Shown: positions 10,265 through 21,559, numbered from the stretch's first letter. The stretch: DNA of 64,000 bases from Prorocentrum cordatum (GCA_963575745.1 CAUYUJ010015717.1:119687-183686); one strand, 5' to 3'. Notes: a model not told the origin generated them from the sequence alone. A program made the numbers and translations.

Positions 10265-11022
10265 GACACGAAGTGGGCCACGAAGGGCGACAGCGGGGAC
10301 ATGCAGGGAATGCGTATGGGGCCACGAAGAGCGCGAACGAACGGGGGCCACGAAGGGCAGATAATGCGGGTCCACAGAAGGCGACGATGGGGCCACTGAG
10401 GGTAGCAACTGGGCCACGTAGGACAGTGAGGGGGCCACAAACGGCGACAGCGGGGCCACGAAGGGCATGCACATGGGGCCACCACGGGCGCGAACGAGCG
10501 GGGGCCACGAAGGGCATACGTATATTGGGCCGCGGAGGGCAACGGCGGGGCCATTGAAGGCAGCAGCGGGGCCACGAAGGGCAGCGAGGGGGCCACGAAG
10601 GGCGACAGCGGGGCCACGAAAGGCATGCATATGGGGCCACCACGGGCGCGAACGAGCGGGGGCCACGAAGGGCATACATATATGAGGCCACGAAGGGCAG
10701 CGAGGGGGCCACGAAGGGATGCAACGGGGCCACGAAACAAAGCGAGGGGGCCACGAAGGGCTGCAACGGGGCCACGAAGGGCTGCGAGGGGGCCACGAAG
10801 AGCAGCGAGGCGACCACGACGGGCTGCAACGGGGCCACGAAACAAAGCGAGGGGGCCACGAAGGGCAGCGAGGGGGCCACGAAGGGCAGCGAGGAGGCCA
10901 CGAGGGGCTGCAACGGGGCCACGAAGGGCAGCGAGGGGGCCACGAAGGGTTGCAACGGGGCCACGGAAGAAAACGAGGGGGCCACGAAGGGCTGCAACGG
11001 GGCCACGAAGGGCAGCGAGATT
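10265..11022 (+). repeat. 21-bp tandem array (GGGGCCACGAAGGGC...), first array
   Basis: Units of 21 bp, GGGGCCACGAAGGGCAGCGAG alternating with a version ending CTGCAAC. Early units (10,270-10,680) are interrupted by longer repeats of about 150 bp that include CATGGGGCCACCACGGGC. It encodes a Gly-Pro-Arg-rich pattern in one frame and is open in several frames because the period is divisible by three. Confidence 0.95.
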
Positions 11023-11440
11023 TCGATTCCTAGGTAATCTGCGAGGGAGTCCCAAGCGTGAGCGCGACTCCTGGGTGCCTGGGTGTCGGGAGCGCGGCGC
11101 TTGAGTAAATTGCAGGAAATTCCAACGCAAGGGCGCAATTTTTCAGTAAATTGCAAGCAAGTCTCCAGCGAGAGCGCGGCTCCAGAGCGCCGGGAGAGCG
11201 ATTCCATAATAAATCGCAGGAAGTCCGAAGCGAGAGCGCGATTCCTGAAAATGCAAGGAAGTCTCGGGCGGGAGCGGGGGTCCTGGCTAAATTGTGAGAA
11301 AGTCTCAGGGGGGGCCGTTGTTGTTGTAACCAGGGGGCCAGGTGCCCAGTTTGAGCTTCAATATTCTCCCTGATAATAAACAGGGTGCGAGCGTCGAGGG
11401 GCACTTTGATTGAGAAAAAGCAGTATGCACCGGTGGGGGG

Positions 11441-13260
11441 ATCAACGATAATTGTTCTTCAAAAGTGAGAGTTCAACAACAACAACAACAACCAACCAAC
11501 CAACCAACCAACCAACCAACCAACCAACCAACCAACCAACCAACCAACACCACCAACAACCACAACCACAACCACAACCACAACCACAACTACAACCACA
11601 ACCACAAAAACAAAAACAATAACAATCAGTTAGATCGTGTTCGCTCTTATCTGTTCGAGGCCATTCAGCGTGTATTTCCCGGACCCTCGATACCCGCCCT
11701 CTTCGTTTTCGATCGTACCCCTTTTGGGGGTATCTTTTTCTTCCCTGCAGGCCTGGCCCTGGCAAGCGGCGGGGCGGCCGCAGACCGTCGGCGTGGCCAG
11801 CGGCAGCGATGATCGGCGGCAACCCGACCCTAAGGGGGACGGACAGGGGACCGACCGCGACGACGACGATGACGACGACGACGACGTTGACGGCGGCGAC
11901 GACGAGCGAAAGCGAGAGCGAGAGCGACAGCGGGGCCACGAAGGGCAGGAAGTGGGCCACGAAGGGCGACAGCGGGGCCACGGAGGGCCTGCGTATGGGG
12001 CCACGACAGGCGCGAACGAGCGGGGGCCACGAAGGGCAGACAATGCAAGGCCACAGAGGGCAACGACGGAGCCCCTAAGGGTAGCATCGGGCCACGTGGG
12101 GCAAAGACGGGGCCGCAGGGCGACAGCGGGCCCACGAAGGGCCTGCGCATGGGGCCACGACCGGCGCGAACGAGCGGGGGCCACGGAGGGCATGCGCATA
12201 GTGGGCCGTAGAGGGCAACGGTGGGACCACTGAGGGCAGCAACGGGGGCACGAACGGCAGCGACGGGGGCCACGACGGGCGACCGCGGGGCCATGAAGCG
12301 CGTTCACGCGGGGCCACGACGGGCGCGAACGAGCGGGGGCCACGAAGGGTATGCATATATGGGGCCGCGAACGGCAGCGAGGGGGCCGCGAAGGGCAGCG
12401 AGGGCGCCGCGCAAGGTAGCGACGGGGCCACGAAGGGCAGCGAGGGGGCCCACGAAGGGCTGCAACGGGGCCGCGACTGGCAGCGAGGGGGCCACGAAGG
12501 GCTGCAACGGGGCCACGAAGGGCAGCGAGGGGGCCACGAAGGGCTGCAACGGGGTCACGAAGGGCAGCGAGGGGGGCACGAAAGGCTGCAACTAGGCAGC
12601 GAAGGGCAGCGGGGGGGGCCAGGAAGGGCTTCAACGGGGCCGAAGGGCAGCGAGGGGGCCACGAAGGGCTGTTACGGGGACGCGAAGGGCAGCGAGGGGG
12701 CCACGAAGGGCTGCAACGTGTCCACGAAGGGCAGCGAGGGAGCCACGAAGGGTTGCGACGGGGCCACGAAGGGCCGCGAGATCCCGATTCCAAAGTAAGC
12801 TGTGAGGGAGTCCTAAGCGTGAGCGCGACTCCTGGGTGCCTGAGTGTCGGGAACGCGGCGCTTGAGTAACTTGCGGGGGCTTCGATGCAAAAGCGCGGTT
12901 GAAAATTAAATTGCAAGCGAGTCTCCAGCGAGAGAGCGACTCCAGAGCGCCGAGAGAACGATTCCTGAACATATTGCAGGGGAGTCCCAAGCGAGCGCGT
13001 GATTCGTGAGTACAACGCGAGGTAGTATCAGACAGGATCGAGATCTTGGCTGAATTGTGATGAGGAGGTCTCAGGCGGGAACCGTTGTTGTTGTTGTTGG
13101 TGGTGGTGGTGGTGTTGTTGCTGTCGTTACTGTTGTAACCCAGGGGCCAACAAAACAGTCTGAGCCTAGTGATTTTCCGTGATAAAAAAACAGGGTGCGA
13201 AACCCGGTGGAGGCACTTCATTTGACAATAACACAATGGTCACGGGAGGGGGATCAACAA
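11441..13260 (+). repeat. Modular repeat, copy 4, with CAAC run and second 21-bp array
   Basis: It starts at a GGGGGATCAACGATAATTGTTCTTC junction, then a (CCAA)n/(CAACCA)n run (11,475-11,615), the head module with TTCGTTTTCGATCG (11,700), a GAC-type run (11,860-11,900) and the 21-bp array (11,930-12,785). The conserved tail follows (12,785-13,250), with GAGCGCGACTCCTGGGTGCC and TGTTGTTGTTGG. It lacks the TIR insertion of copy 3 and so serves as the empty-site reference. Confidence 0.85.
11930..12785 (+). repeat. 21-bp tandem array, second array
   Basis: Same 21-bp unit as at 10,265-11,022, more diverged in its first half and cleaner from 12,430 on. The alternation of an AGCGAG-ending and a CTGCAAC-ending unit is kept, so the arrays probably descend from one ancestral array. 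Confidence 0.93.
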
Positions 13261-13560
13261 TAATTATTCTTCAGTCGTGAGAGTCCAACACCAACATTTA
13301 GCTTAACACTGGTCTCTCTTGCCTGTTCGCGTGCCAGTCAACACGTGCATCCCGAACCCTCGGCACCCGCCCTCTTCGTCTTCGATCGCACCCCTTTTAG
13401 GGGTATAGCTGCCTCGCTTACCGCGTGTAGTTAATTTGCGCAGCCCCTAAAGCAGGGGAGAAGAGCACTGATGGAAGGGGGAGGGATAGGGATGGAACAC
13501 GGGATTAGCAGGAAGGGGGCCAGGGGCAGAAAACACGTGGCAGAACCAGACGGGCAGCGA
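13261..13560 (+). repeat. Modular repeat, copy 5 (3'-truncated)
   Basis: Head module only: GATCAACAATAATTATTCTTC junction, CTGTTCGCGTGCC, the TTCGTCTTCGATCG core (13,376-13,390) and the CAGAACCAGACGGGCAG segment. Similarity to the other copies is lost near 13,560. Confidence 0.75.
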
Positions 13561-14084
13561 AGACAACCAGCAAACAGACACATGAATTTGAGGAGGTCCG
13601 CGCGGATTTCTTGGGTCGGCGCTGGGCCCCCCTGGCGGCGCCAGAGGTGCCGCCGCTGGCTCGCTCCGCGCGCCACGGAGGGGGTCCAGCGCCAGCCGCC
13701 AACCCGAAAAATCTACGCGTGCCTCCGACAGCTCATGTTGATACTGATGGCTCCATGCACTATTACTCGCAATATGTTTTTCATGTGCTGCTTTCCATAT
13801 TTCTTCTGCTTCGAATCATACCTGTCAGTAGCTGCATTCTTCCTTGGGAAACCGTGACCATGATGCGTTCCAAGATGTCCAGGCCTTCCTGCCGTTCCGC
13901 GCGGGCCCCAGAAATGAGGGCCGCCAGAAAGCCTCGGAACTCTCGGAGCGCATCCTGAGCAAACCGCATCATGACATCACGATCGGCCCCTAGGATCGGA
14001 GGAGGGCCAGGCGAGACAACGGCGGCTCCCCCACCTGGTCCAAATACGCTCAAGATCCGCCCTTGCCTCCCGGGGTCGGCGACG
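13561..14084. other. Non-repetitive spacer with an imperfect hairpin
   Basis: 13,593-13,715 contains an imperfect inverted repeat: GATTTCTTGGGTCGGCG against CGCCAACCCGAAAAATC. A 134-codon frame on the minus strand (14,185-13,781) is not similar to anything I know. No gene was recognised. Confidence 0.4.
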
Positions 14085-14316
14085 GCTGTTTTCGCCGACG
14101 GCTGGTTTCGCCTGCACGGTCTCGCCGACGGCTGGTTTCGCCGACGCTGGTTTCGCCCGGCTGGTTTCGCCAACCCGCCGTTCATTTCGCCGACGCTGGT
14201 TCCGCCCAGCTGGTTTTGCTGGCCCGCCCGCTGGTTTTGCCGACGGCTGGTTTCGCCGACCCTCCCGTCGCCGCCGTCGTCGTTCGCCGTCGTCGTTCAC
14301 CGTCGTCTCCGTCGTC

Positions 14317-14375
<59 letters not shown>

Positions 14376-15127
14376 GGTCGTCGTCGTCGTCGTCGTGGTC
14401 GTGGTCGTCGTCGTCGTCGTTCTCCGTCGATCTCCGTCGTCGTCGTTCTCCGTCGTTCTCGTGCTCGTCCTCGTCCTCATTCTCATCATCGTCCTTGTCC
14501 TCGTCCTCGTCCTCGTCGATCGGGTCCAGAACGCAAGCCCCCCCGCCCGCTATAATGTCCCGGCCGCCCGACCCGCCCGTTAGGGTTTTGGCCGCCCGAC
14601 CCGCCCGTTAGGGTCCCGCTTGCCCGACCCGCTCATTTTGGTCAAGTACGCTCGCGTGCTGGAAGCCCGCCCGCTCGCTTTTATGTCCGGCTCGACCCGC
14701 CCGTTAGGGTCGTGCCCGCCCGACCCGCCCGCTAGGGTCCCGCCCGCGCGACCGTCCCGTTAAGGTCCCGCTTGCCCGACCCGCCCGTTAGGGTCCCGCC
14801 CGTTCACGTGCTGTCAAGCCCTCCCGCCCGCTTTCATGTCCCGCCCGCCCGACCCGCCCGTTAGAGTACCGCCCGCCCGACCCGCCCGTTCGGGTCCTGT
14901 CCGCTCGACCGTCCTGTTAGGGTCCCGCCCGCCTCACCCGCTCGTTAAGGTTTAAGGTCCCGCTCGTTCGCGCGTTGGCAAGCTCACCCGTTGGCTTGAC
15001 TGTCCCCTCCGCCCAGCTGGCCCATTCGGGCCCTGGCCGCCCGACCCGCCAATCAGGTTCCTGCGCGTTGGCGTGCTAGCAAGCCCGATCGCTTTTGTCC
15101 CGCCCATCCGTTAGGGGCCCGCCCGAC

Positions 15128-15181
<54 letters not shown>

Positions 15182-15345
15182 GACGCCAACCAGCGCCCAG
15201 GCGAAGCCAGCCGTCGGCGAAGCCAGCCCCGGCGAAACCAGCCATCGGCGAAACCAGCATCGGCGAAACCAGCCGCCGGCGAATCCAGCCAACGGCGAAG
15301 CCAGCGCTGGCGAGACTGGCGCCGGCGAAACCAGCCCGTGCTCCG
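14085..15345. repeat. Large inverted composite repeat: outer GGTTTCGCC arms, inner CGT/ACG runs, TTAGGG-containing core
   Basis: The left arm (14,085-14,270) iterates GACGGCTGGTTTCGCC and is followed by a (CGT)n run (14,280-14,420). The right side is its mirror: an (ACG)n run (15,127-15,182), then iterations of GGCGAAACCAGCC (15,195-15,340). The centre (14,555-15,115) is a tandem block of about 28-bp units, CCCGACCCGCCCGTTAGGGT, each with a TTAGGG-like motif, plus longer interruptions. No plausible gene; the serine- and arginine-rich frames are repeat artefacts. Confidence 0.8.
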
Positions 15346-15879
15346 GGGTCCACCCTGATACGTCTTCCGAGGCCCAAAAAATGACGGAAACCGCCGGGAA
15401 GGGACTTCGCTGTCACGATTTACCCTCCTCCGATAGGAGGAGCGGCACGGCGGCATCATGCTGGGCTTTTCTGTCCGAAGCCCGAAGCCATAGCTTTCGC
15501 CGGCCGTGGCGCCCGTGCTCACGGCGGAGGGCAGGCCGCGCTCCGGTCGCGCCAGTCGCGCCAGTGACGGTGACGGTTACTCTTGCAAGGAGCTCGTGGC
15601 AGCAGGCCTTGACGCACGTGTAGTATCACTCGATGCGTGGTGGCTTGACTTGCGTCTCGCACGGCGGTCGCGGAAATAATTTGATGTAGAGATTGAGGAG
15701 GTTACTTCAAACAGCCCCAGGTGGCCAGGGGTTCTCAAATGTATCTTAAGGGCTTCGCCCGCTGCCGCCGGCCCCCCTATTTCCAGTGCGTGCGGCTACG
15801 TGGATAGCGCCGTGGGTGCTTCGCGTGGCAGGCTTCTCGGCAGCGTCTGCGGGTCATTGTTGAAGCTTATTGGAAGCCG
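15346..15879. other. Unique spacer without recognised gene
   Basis: Moderately GC-rich sequence between two repeat blocks. 15,540-15,575 has a short GTCGCGCCAGT iteration. No splice-supported exon or RNA gene was seen. Confidence 0.4.
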
Positions 15880-16440
15880 TTTTGGAGCTTTTGGGGGGTC
15901 TCCTTGGGGCCTCTTGGGGGCCTCTTGGGGCCTCTTTGGACCTTCTGGGGGCCTCCTGGGGCCCTCTCGGGGTGGAGAGGTCAAGTTTTCGGTTCGTGGA
16001 CTCCCTCTTGGGCCTCTCTTGAGACCATCTTAGGGCCCTTTTGGGCCGTCTGAGGCGCCTCTTGGACCGTCTTGGGGCCCTCCTCGGCCGTCTTGTGGCC
16101 GTCTTGGGGGCCTCTTGGGCCGTCATGGGGGCTTCTAGCGCCGTCGTGGGGCGATCTTGGGAACCTCTTGGTCCGTCTCGGAGCGTCGGAAAGCCGAAAA
16201 TGCGAGAAGGCCAAAGACCTTCAAACACGTTAGAATAATCATATATTGTTGCTTCGTGGGGCCCTCATGGGAAGCCTCTTGGAGGCCTCTTGGGCCGTCT
16301 TGGAAGCAACTTGGGCAGTCTTGGGGCCATCGTGAGATATCTTGGGGCCATCTTGGGCCGTCTTGGCCTCCTGAGGCTCTCTTCGGAGCCTCTTCGGGCA
16401 ATGTTGGAGGCCTCTCGGGTCGTTCTGCCCGCGGGGTGGC
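15880..16440 (+). repeat. 15-bp periodic degenerate repeat block
   Basis: Degenerate units built around CTTGGGGCCTCTTGG recur every 15 bp, so one frame shows a five-residue rhythm (Gly-Leu-Leu-Gly-x). The block is interrupted at 16,185-16,255 by an A+T-richer insert containing TTAGAATAATCATATATTG. Similar blocks occur in both orientations elsewhere in the window. Confidence 0.75.
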
Positions 16441-16450
16441 GTCACTATGA

Positions 16451-16521
16451 GGAAGTATAGTCTTCACCTCGGTTGTTTCTTCTGTGTACACTTCCCATCT
16501 GTGTAGCCCTTTTTCTGGTTC
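16451..16521 (+). repeat. Left terminal segment of element A (A1)
   Basis: GGAAGTATAGTCTTCACC...TCTGTGT (16,451-16,487) directly followed by CACTTCCCATCTGTGTAGCC...CTGGT (about 16,490-16,520). The first part recurs at 22,338-22,374 and the second at 22,506-22,536. The second part contains GTAGCC-CTTTTTCTGG, loosely reminiscent of the spliced leader. Confidence 0.85.
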
Positions 16522-16539
16522 AGGCTGGGCCCAGAGTGG

Positions 16540-18500
16540 ATGGCCTGGCTGACCAGCGTGCTTCAGGGCGCCTCTTCCGTCACCAGCTCCGTCGTCGCGG
16601 GCGCGATAGGCGGGCTGGCCGCGGGCGGGCGCTGCGACTGCCACTGCGAGTGGTCCGCGGCCCCGGACCAGGGCCTCCTGCAGCTGCTGCAGCGGCAGCT
16701 GGATCGCTGCGGCCCCGAGCAGCTCCACGGGCAGGTCTGCCCGGCCTTACCGCCGACGCCGGTGGCCACCCTCGCGCTCGTCGGGGCGGGCCCCGTCTTC
16801 ACGGGCGTGCTTTTCGGCGCGGGCCTGGTGATCGGCCTACGGCATGCAGGATGGCTGGCGCCAAGGCGAGGCGCGGCCGGAGTGGTTCTCGCAGCTCCAG
16901 TGGGGTTCTCGAGTCCTGGTGCGGTACGAGGGGTACCCACTATGGCACGAACGGCTGCTGGTCGCCCGCTTGGCGCCATCACGGCGGGTGGTGGCGACGC
17001 CTAGTGGCGACAGCTACGACGAGGACCTCATGGAGAGCGGTGGGGTGCACAGAGTTGGGCCGCTGGGGGGCCTGGGCGCCGGCATGGCGAACGTGGAGGT
17101 GTTCAGGTTCGTCAACCTCACGGCGCAGGAGAAAAGGGAGCTGCTGGAGGCCGGCGAAGACTACGTCCGCGACAACGAGGCCGACCTCGACATCGACGCC
17201 GAGTCGCGCCAGGTCCTCGTGGCGCAGCGGGTGCTTCCTCCTCGCGGCGGTGCTGGCCCTGGTGCTGCTCCGGACACCGGCGACGCGGTCGTGCCCGCAG
17301 CGGCCATCCCAGGGGCTGCCGCCGGCGTGGCTTGGGTGGCCGCCGAGTCCCGCCACGGCTATACACCCTCGGCGACGCGGTCGACACCTCCACTGGCCAG
17401 CTGCTCGCCTCCGGCGACCGCGGCGCGTTCACTGCGCCCGGTGCTGGGCCCCTTTGCGCGGCCGTGGCAGGCTCGCTCTCCTCGGGTGCTGGCGAGGGGG
17501 ACCTGCGCGCACTCCCCATGCGTTTCGACAGGAGAACCGCCGCTTCCGGGAGTACGGCGACGCGGTGGTCTGCCTCTTGGAGACGGCTCAGGCCGGCTGG
17601 TCGGTGGCTGGGCCCCGCACTTGCAAGTGGCTCCTCCAGGCGATCCGCGACGCGGGCTGGACGCCCACGCAGCGCCACTTCTGGTGGCGCAACCTGCTGC
17701 AGGTCTCGCCGAGCGACGCCGGCGTGGAGGAGCACGCCTACATCTCCGAGGTGCTGGAAAGGGCCTGCGTCTTCGACCAGCTCAACTGCTCGGAGCTGGA
17801 GACGTTCGAGGTCCTGTCGAGGCGCTACCAGCTCTGGGAGGAGCTGCGCGCACCCGAGCTCTGGGCGGCCGAAGCGGGCGAGGAGGACGACGGCTCTTGG
17901 CTCGGCGAGCGCCGCATCTTCCAGGGGAGCTCGCAGAGCAAGGGCGCGGCGCCGGTCTGCCTGGCGCTCGAGGAGCACGTGGCGGGCAAGCTCCTCCAGG
18001 GGAAGCGCAAGGGAAGGGGGGGCAAGCGGCTCGCGCAGGGGGCCGCGGCAGGCAGTCAGGCCCAGCAGCAGCCGGGGCAGCGGCGCGCGCGCGAAGGCGC
18101 GCGGCCGCGGCCGGTGAGGCCGCGCCTGAAGTTCACCTTGGCGGCGCGCCCCTCCAGGAGGGGGCGCCGGCGCTTTTGCGCCCGCAGCTGGATCAGGTGG
18201 TTGGCTCGGGCATGGCGTTTGGTCCTCAGCCTCCCGACGACCGTCCTCGCGATCTGCTGCCCTTCCCGGGCGGGCGGGCCCTCGACGAGCTGCTCCTCGG
18301 CGCGACGGGCGGCGGGCTCTCCGCAGCGGGCAAGCGGAAAGCCAGGCGGCGCCGGGGCGAGGAGGCGTGGCTCGGTGCAGGCCTGGACGCGCTGAGCGAG
18401 CTGGGAGGTGGCGGCGGGGCGTCCAGCGATGCCCAGGTGACCGCCGCCCAGGCTTCGGCGGCGCGCTCTCTGGCCAAGCTTCACGGAGGGCGCGGACCTC
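16540..18500 (+). pseudogene. Element A ORF1 (gag-like), frameshifted
   Basis: It starts at ATG 16,540, 20 bp after the terminal segment. Three frames must be joined. In the first (16,540-16,840) a Cys-His patch (CDCHCEW) is followed by a hydrophobic segment around LALVGAGPVFTG, likely a membrane helix. The second (16,844-17,240) has a WGSRVLVRYEGYP stretch and an acidic helix. The third (about 17,500-18,060) has GPRTCKWLLQAI, RHFWWRNLL and a long Glu-rich helix ending in a basic Lys/Arg tail. The pattern matches, from memory, the first ORF of dinoflagellate DIRS-like elements, presumably a nucleocapsid-type protein. The join points are frameshifts, so it is non-functional. Alternative: an unrelated captured gene. 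Confidence 0.5.
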
Positions 18501-18509
18501 CACCGGCTG

Positions 18510-19424
18510 ATGTTGACCCCCTGGGAGCATGGAAGGTCCTCCAGGGTAGCGGCGGCGGCTACGTCGACTCGAGTGCGGCCGACAGTTTTGATGCAACATA
18601 CTGGCCTGGCAGGATCTCCCTGCCGCAGTCGCGTGCTGGGGCTGCGCCGCTGTGCGACGTGGCAGCGGCCTTCTCCGCGACCCCGCGGAGGCGCAGGCGG
18701 CGCTGCGCGAGCTCGGGCCCGCCATGGCCTTGGACCCGTGCCGAGGGGCTTCATCCGCGGGCGCTTCCTGGCGGAGCTCCTGGACAATGGCATCCTGGAG
18801 AAGGCCGCCGTCGTCAAGGAGACCGCGGGGGCCTTCCGCGTCAAGCGCAAGGATGGCTTGCTGAGGCTGATCTTCGACGCTAGACGGAGCAACTGCCACT
18901 TTGCTCCTCCTCCGTGCACTTCGCTAACCAGCGGTGAGTCGCTGGCGGACCTCGAGAGCGAGCCCGGAGCGCGACTCTGGGTGGCCTCTGCCGATATACC
19001 CGTGCGAGCTGCCCGCCAGCTGCTGTTCGTGCCCCCGCCGATTTTGGCGCGCTACCTGCCTGCCAGGCGGCGCAAGAGGCTGAAGCTCTCGGAGGGCGAC
19101 GTCGAGTGCGCCTTCCAGGCGCGCGCCGTGCCGATGGGCTGCGCGTGGGCGTTGCACTTTACTCGGAGTGCTCACGAGCACCTGCTAGCCTCGCGCGTAC
19201 CTTCGGCCCCCTGGATGAGGGGCAAGGTGCCGGTGACGCCCACGCGCGAGGGCCCCTCCAAGCTCTGCTGCATCGACAACCTGGCCGTGGTCGCCGACAA
19301 CGAGTGCGAGGCCGTGAACGGGGTCGCCCACATGCTGACGACGCTCGACGGCGTGGGCGTGAAGGCTCACCTGGACATTCCCGACCCGCGTTCGGGATCG
19401 CTGGAGTTGCTGGGCTTCGAGTAA
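18510..19424 (+). pseudogene. Element A reverse transcriptase
   Basis: From about 18,744 the frame carries RT fingers (GFIRGRFLAELLDNG, then LLRLIFDARRSN), a motif A-like VASADIP (near 18,983), motif B PMGCAWALH (19,131) and a motif C-like CCIDNLAVV (19,267). The usual catalytic pair of motif C (xDD) reads IDN here, which by itself suggests a dead or divergent enzyme. The frame ends at TAA 19,422-19,424, inside what should be the thumb. The expected continuation (HQRLWRPAPKKFW) is in another frame, so the gene is broken here. It would have copied the element's RNA into DNA. Confidence 0.75.
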
Positions 19425-20300
19425 TTACGTGGCGCACCAGCGGCTCTGGCGGCCCGCGCCCAAGAAGTTTTGGCGGGTGGCGAAGGCCCTCGAGTACGTC
19501 TTGCGGGCAGGGGCCACCCCATCTGTCCGGAGCTGGAGCGCCTCATCGGGCACCTGGTCTCCATGATGATGCTGCGCCGCGACCTGCTGTCCGCCCTCTC
19601 CGCCGTCTACCAGTTCAGCCGGAAGCTGGGGCGCCGCGGGGCGCCCCTTTGGCCCCGCGTGCGCCGCGAGCTCCGCTGGGCGCATGCCCTGCTGCCCACC
19701 ATCGTGGCCCGCTCTGACCTGCAGCGGCTGCCTGTGGTCACCGCCTACGATGCCTCCGAGTGGGGACTTGGCGCCGCCGAGAGCCTGTGGGGCAGCGCCG
19801 ACGTGGGCCGCGCGGGGCGGCTGGTCGAGCGCGCTCGGTTCCGCGGCCTGCTTGCATCCGCCGGGGGCAGCCACCGTGAACACGCGCTTCATGATGAGGA
19901 GGAACTTCTGAGGCTGCCCGACGCTGCGGCCCTTCTCCTCGGGAGGCATGCTCGCTTCCAGGAGGTGCCTCGCGAGCTGCTGCTAGGCGAGCGGTGGGCC
20001 GCAGTGGCCCCCCGCGCCTTCCGCCGGCCAGACTCAATTCACAGCCTGGCGGCGGCTTCCCTCACCTGGTGCTTCCGCCGCACGGTCCGCTCGCTCAATC
20101 GCCCTCGCAGTCGCGCTCTCTACATTGGGGGCAACGCGTCTGTCACGCGTGCTGCTTGCGAGGGGAGGGCTGCCGCATTCTCGCTCATCGCTGCCTGCCG
20201 GGGGTGGGCCGCCAATCACATTGCGGATCCGCCCCTCCTTCCGCTGGCGCCCGTCGGAGCTGAACCCTAGCGACTCGGCTTCGAGGCGAGGGCTTCGGAT
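19425..20300 (+). pseudogene. Element A RT thumb and RNase H
   Basis: The frame at 19,470-20,270 has the connection LERLIGHLVSMM and YQFSRKLG, then the RNase H start TAYDASEWGLGAA (Asp near 19,749). EVPRELLLGERW and RRPDSIHSL, typical of this RNase H family, follow. The second catalytic region, normally a D-N pair, reads YIGGNASV. The terminal conserved PSELNPSDSASRR is found only in another frame (about 20,245-20,285), showing a late frameshift. RNase H would remove the RNA strand during cDNA synthesis. Confidence 0.65.
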
Positions 20301-20589
20301 GCCGGGCGCGCGGCCCGCGCCCGCGGGCGGCCATGGAGGCAAGCCGCCTCGCCGCCGCTCTGGCCGGCCGGGCCCCGGCAGAGGCCCCGCCGCGCGCGGC
20401 CCCTATAGGCAGCGGAGTCGCTCGCCGGAGGCGCGGCTTCAGAGGGCCCTCGCCTCCGAGGGAGCCGCCGGGCTGGACCGCGCCGAGGGCGGTGGGCTTG
20501 GGCGCCCGCTCACGCCTGCCGCCGCGGCCCGGGCGGCCGACGCGCGGCTTCGGGGCGCAGCGCCCTCCGCGCTCGCCGCCCGTGCCCTC

Positions 20590-21475
20590 GCCCGGGCTCG
20601 CCACCGAAGTGGACATCAAGCGGCTGGCGCCGCGGCTGTCCAGGCCGGCGCAGAACGGCGTGCGGCTCCCCGCGCAGGTGCAGTACACGCGGGCGCTGAT
20701 GGAGCTCGCAGGCTGGCTTGCAGTCATGCCGCTGCCCGAGTGGACGGCCAGCGCGCGGGGCGAGCACCTGAGCGACTTCCTGTCGGCGCCCTTCGACCGC
20801 GGCGGCGGCCCCCACGCCGGGGAGCTCATCGTGTCCGCGCTACTGCAGCTGCGGGCGTTGCCGTCCCTCGGGCTGACCATGCGGTCCACGTTCCCGCTGA
20901 CCCACCAGGCAGCTGCCGGGTGGGCCCGCTTGCGGCCGCCCCAGTCTCGGCCGCCGATCCTCTGGCATGTGGCTCGCCGAGTGGCTCTTCGCCTCCAGCA
21001 AGCCGCTGATGGGCCCCCTCATCGTCCTGCTGTTCGTCACCTACTGCCAGCCGGGCGAGGGGCTCGCGCTGCTCGGGAGGCAGGTCATCAGGCCGATCGC
21101 CGGGATGCCCGGCGTCCTGGGCCAGGCCACCATCGCCCTCCACCCAGAGGACCTCGGGGCGCCCTCCAAGACGGGCCTCGTGGACTCCTCCGTGGCCCTG
21201 GGCCTCCCCGAGCACCAGTGGGTCGGCCACGCTCTCCTCAAGCCGAAGAGGCGTCGAGCCCCGTTGAAGCGCCTGTTCCGGATATCGCGCGGCGAACGCT
21301 TGGCGGAGCTGCGAGGTGCTGCGTCCAACGCCTCACGGGCTTCGTCGTCACGGTGGAGCCAGTCACGACAAGGCGCTCGGACGGAGGTCTCTGGGCGACA
21401 TACAGCTGCGGGGCAAGTGGAGGTCACCTCTCAGCGCCCAGCGCTCCGAGAAGCATGCCAGGATCAGCTCGAGAG
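20590..21475 (+). pseudogene. Element A tyrosine recombinase, frameshifted, catalytic Tyr position replaced
   Basis: The N-terminal core-binding domain lies in the frame of 20,333-22,297 (residues around TRALMELAGWLAV through TFPLTHQAAAGWARL, about 20,600-20,960). The catalytic part begins in the frame at 20,967 with LLFVTYCQPGEGLALLG, where a Gln stands at the usual box I Arg region. The end is in a third frame (about 21,330-21,470): RRHGGASHD, then IQLRGKWRSP and QRSEKHARI. In relatives I would expect RYEKHAR here, so Ser replaces the nucleophile. Three frames plus lost catalytic residues mark it as dead. Its role was integration of the circular cDNA. Confidence 0.6.
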
Positions 21476-21559
21476 GCTCGACCCGCGCGCGCTGCTCGAC
21501 CTCCAGTCCCGCGAGGCCGAGCGCCTGCGGAGCGAGCTTCGGGCGGCCTTGAGAAACGC

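Larger units (their letters stand above)
9446..11440 (+). repeat. Modular repeat, copy 3, carrying a TIR element and a 21-bp array
   Basis: The head module (9,540-9,645) and tail module (11,030-11,440) match the other copies. In between, the copy carries a 363-bp TIR insertion (9,690-10,052), a GAC-type trinucleotide run (10,147-10,225) and a 21-bp tandem array (about 10,265-11,020). Long frames on both strands come from the period-21 array and are not considered genes. Confidence 0.85.

Noticed and set aside
9570-13015. Long minus-strand frames (461 and 545 codons) with Leu/Pro/Ala repeats
   Set aside because: They read through the 21-bp arrays, whose period is a multiple of three, and through non-conserved parts of dispersed repeats.
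14555-15115. True telomere
   Set aside because: TTAGGG occurs once per GC-rich 28-bp unit, not as a pure tandem telomeric repeat.
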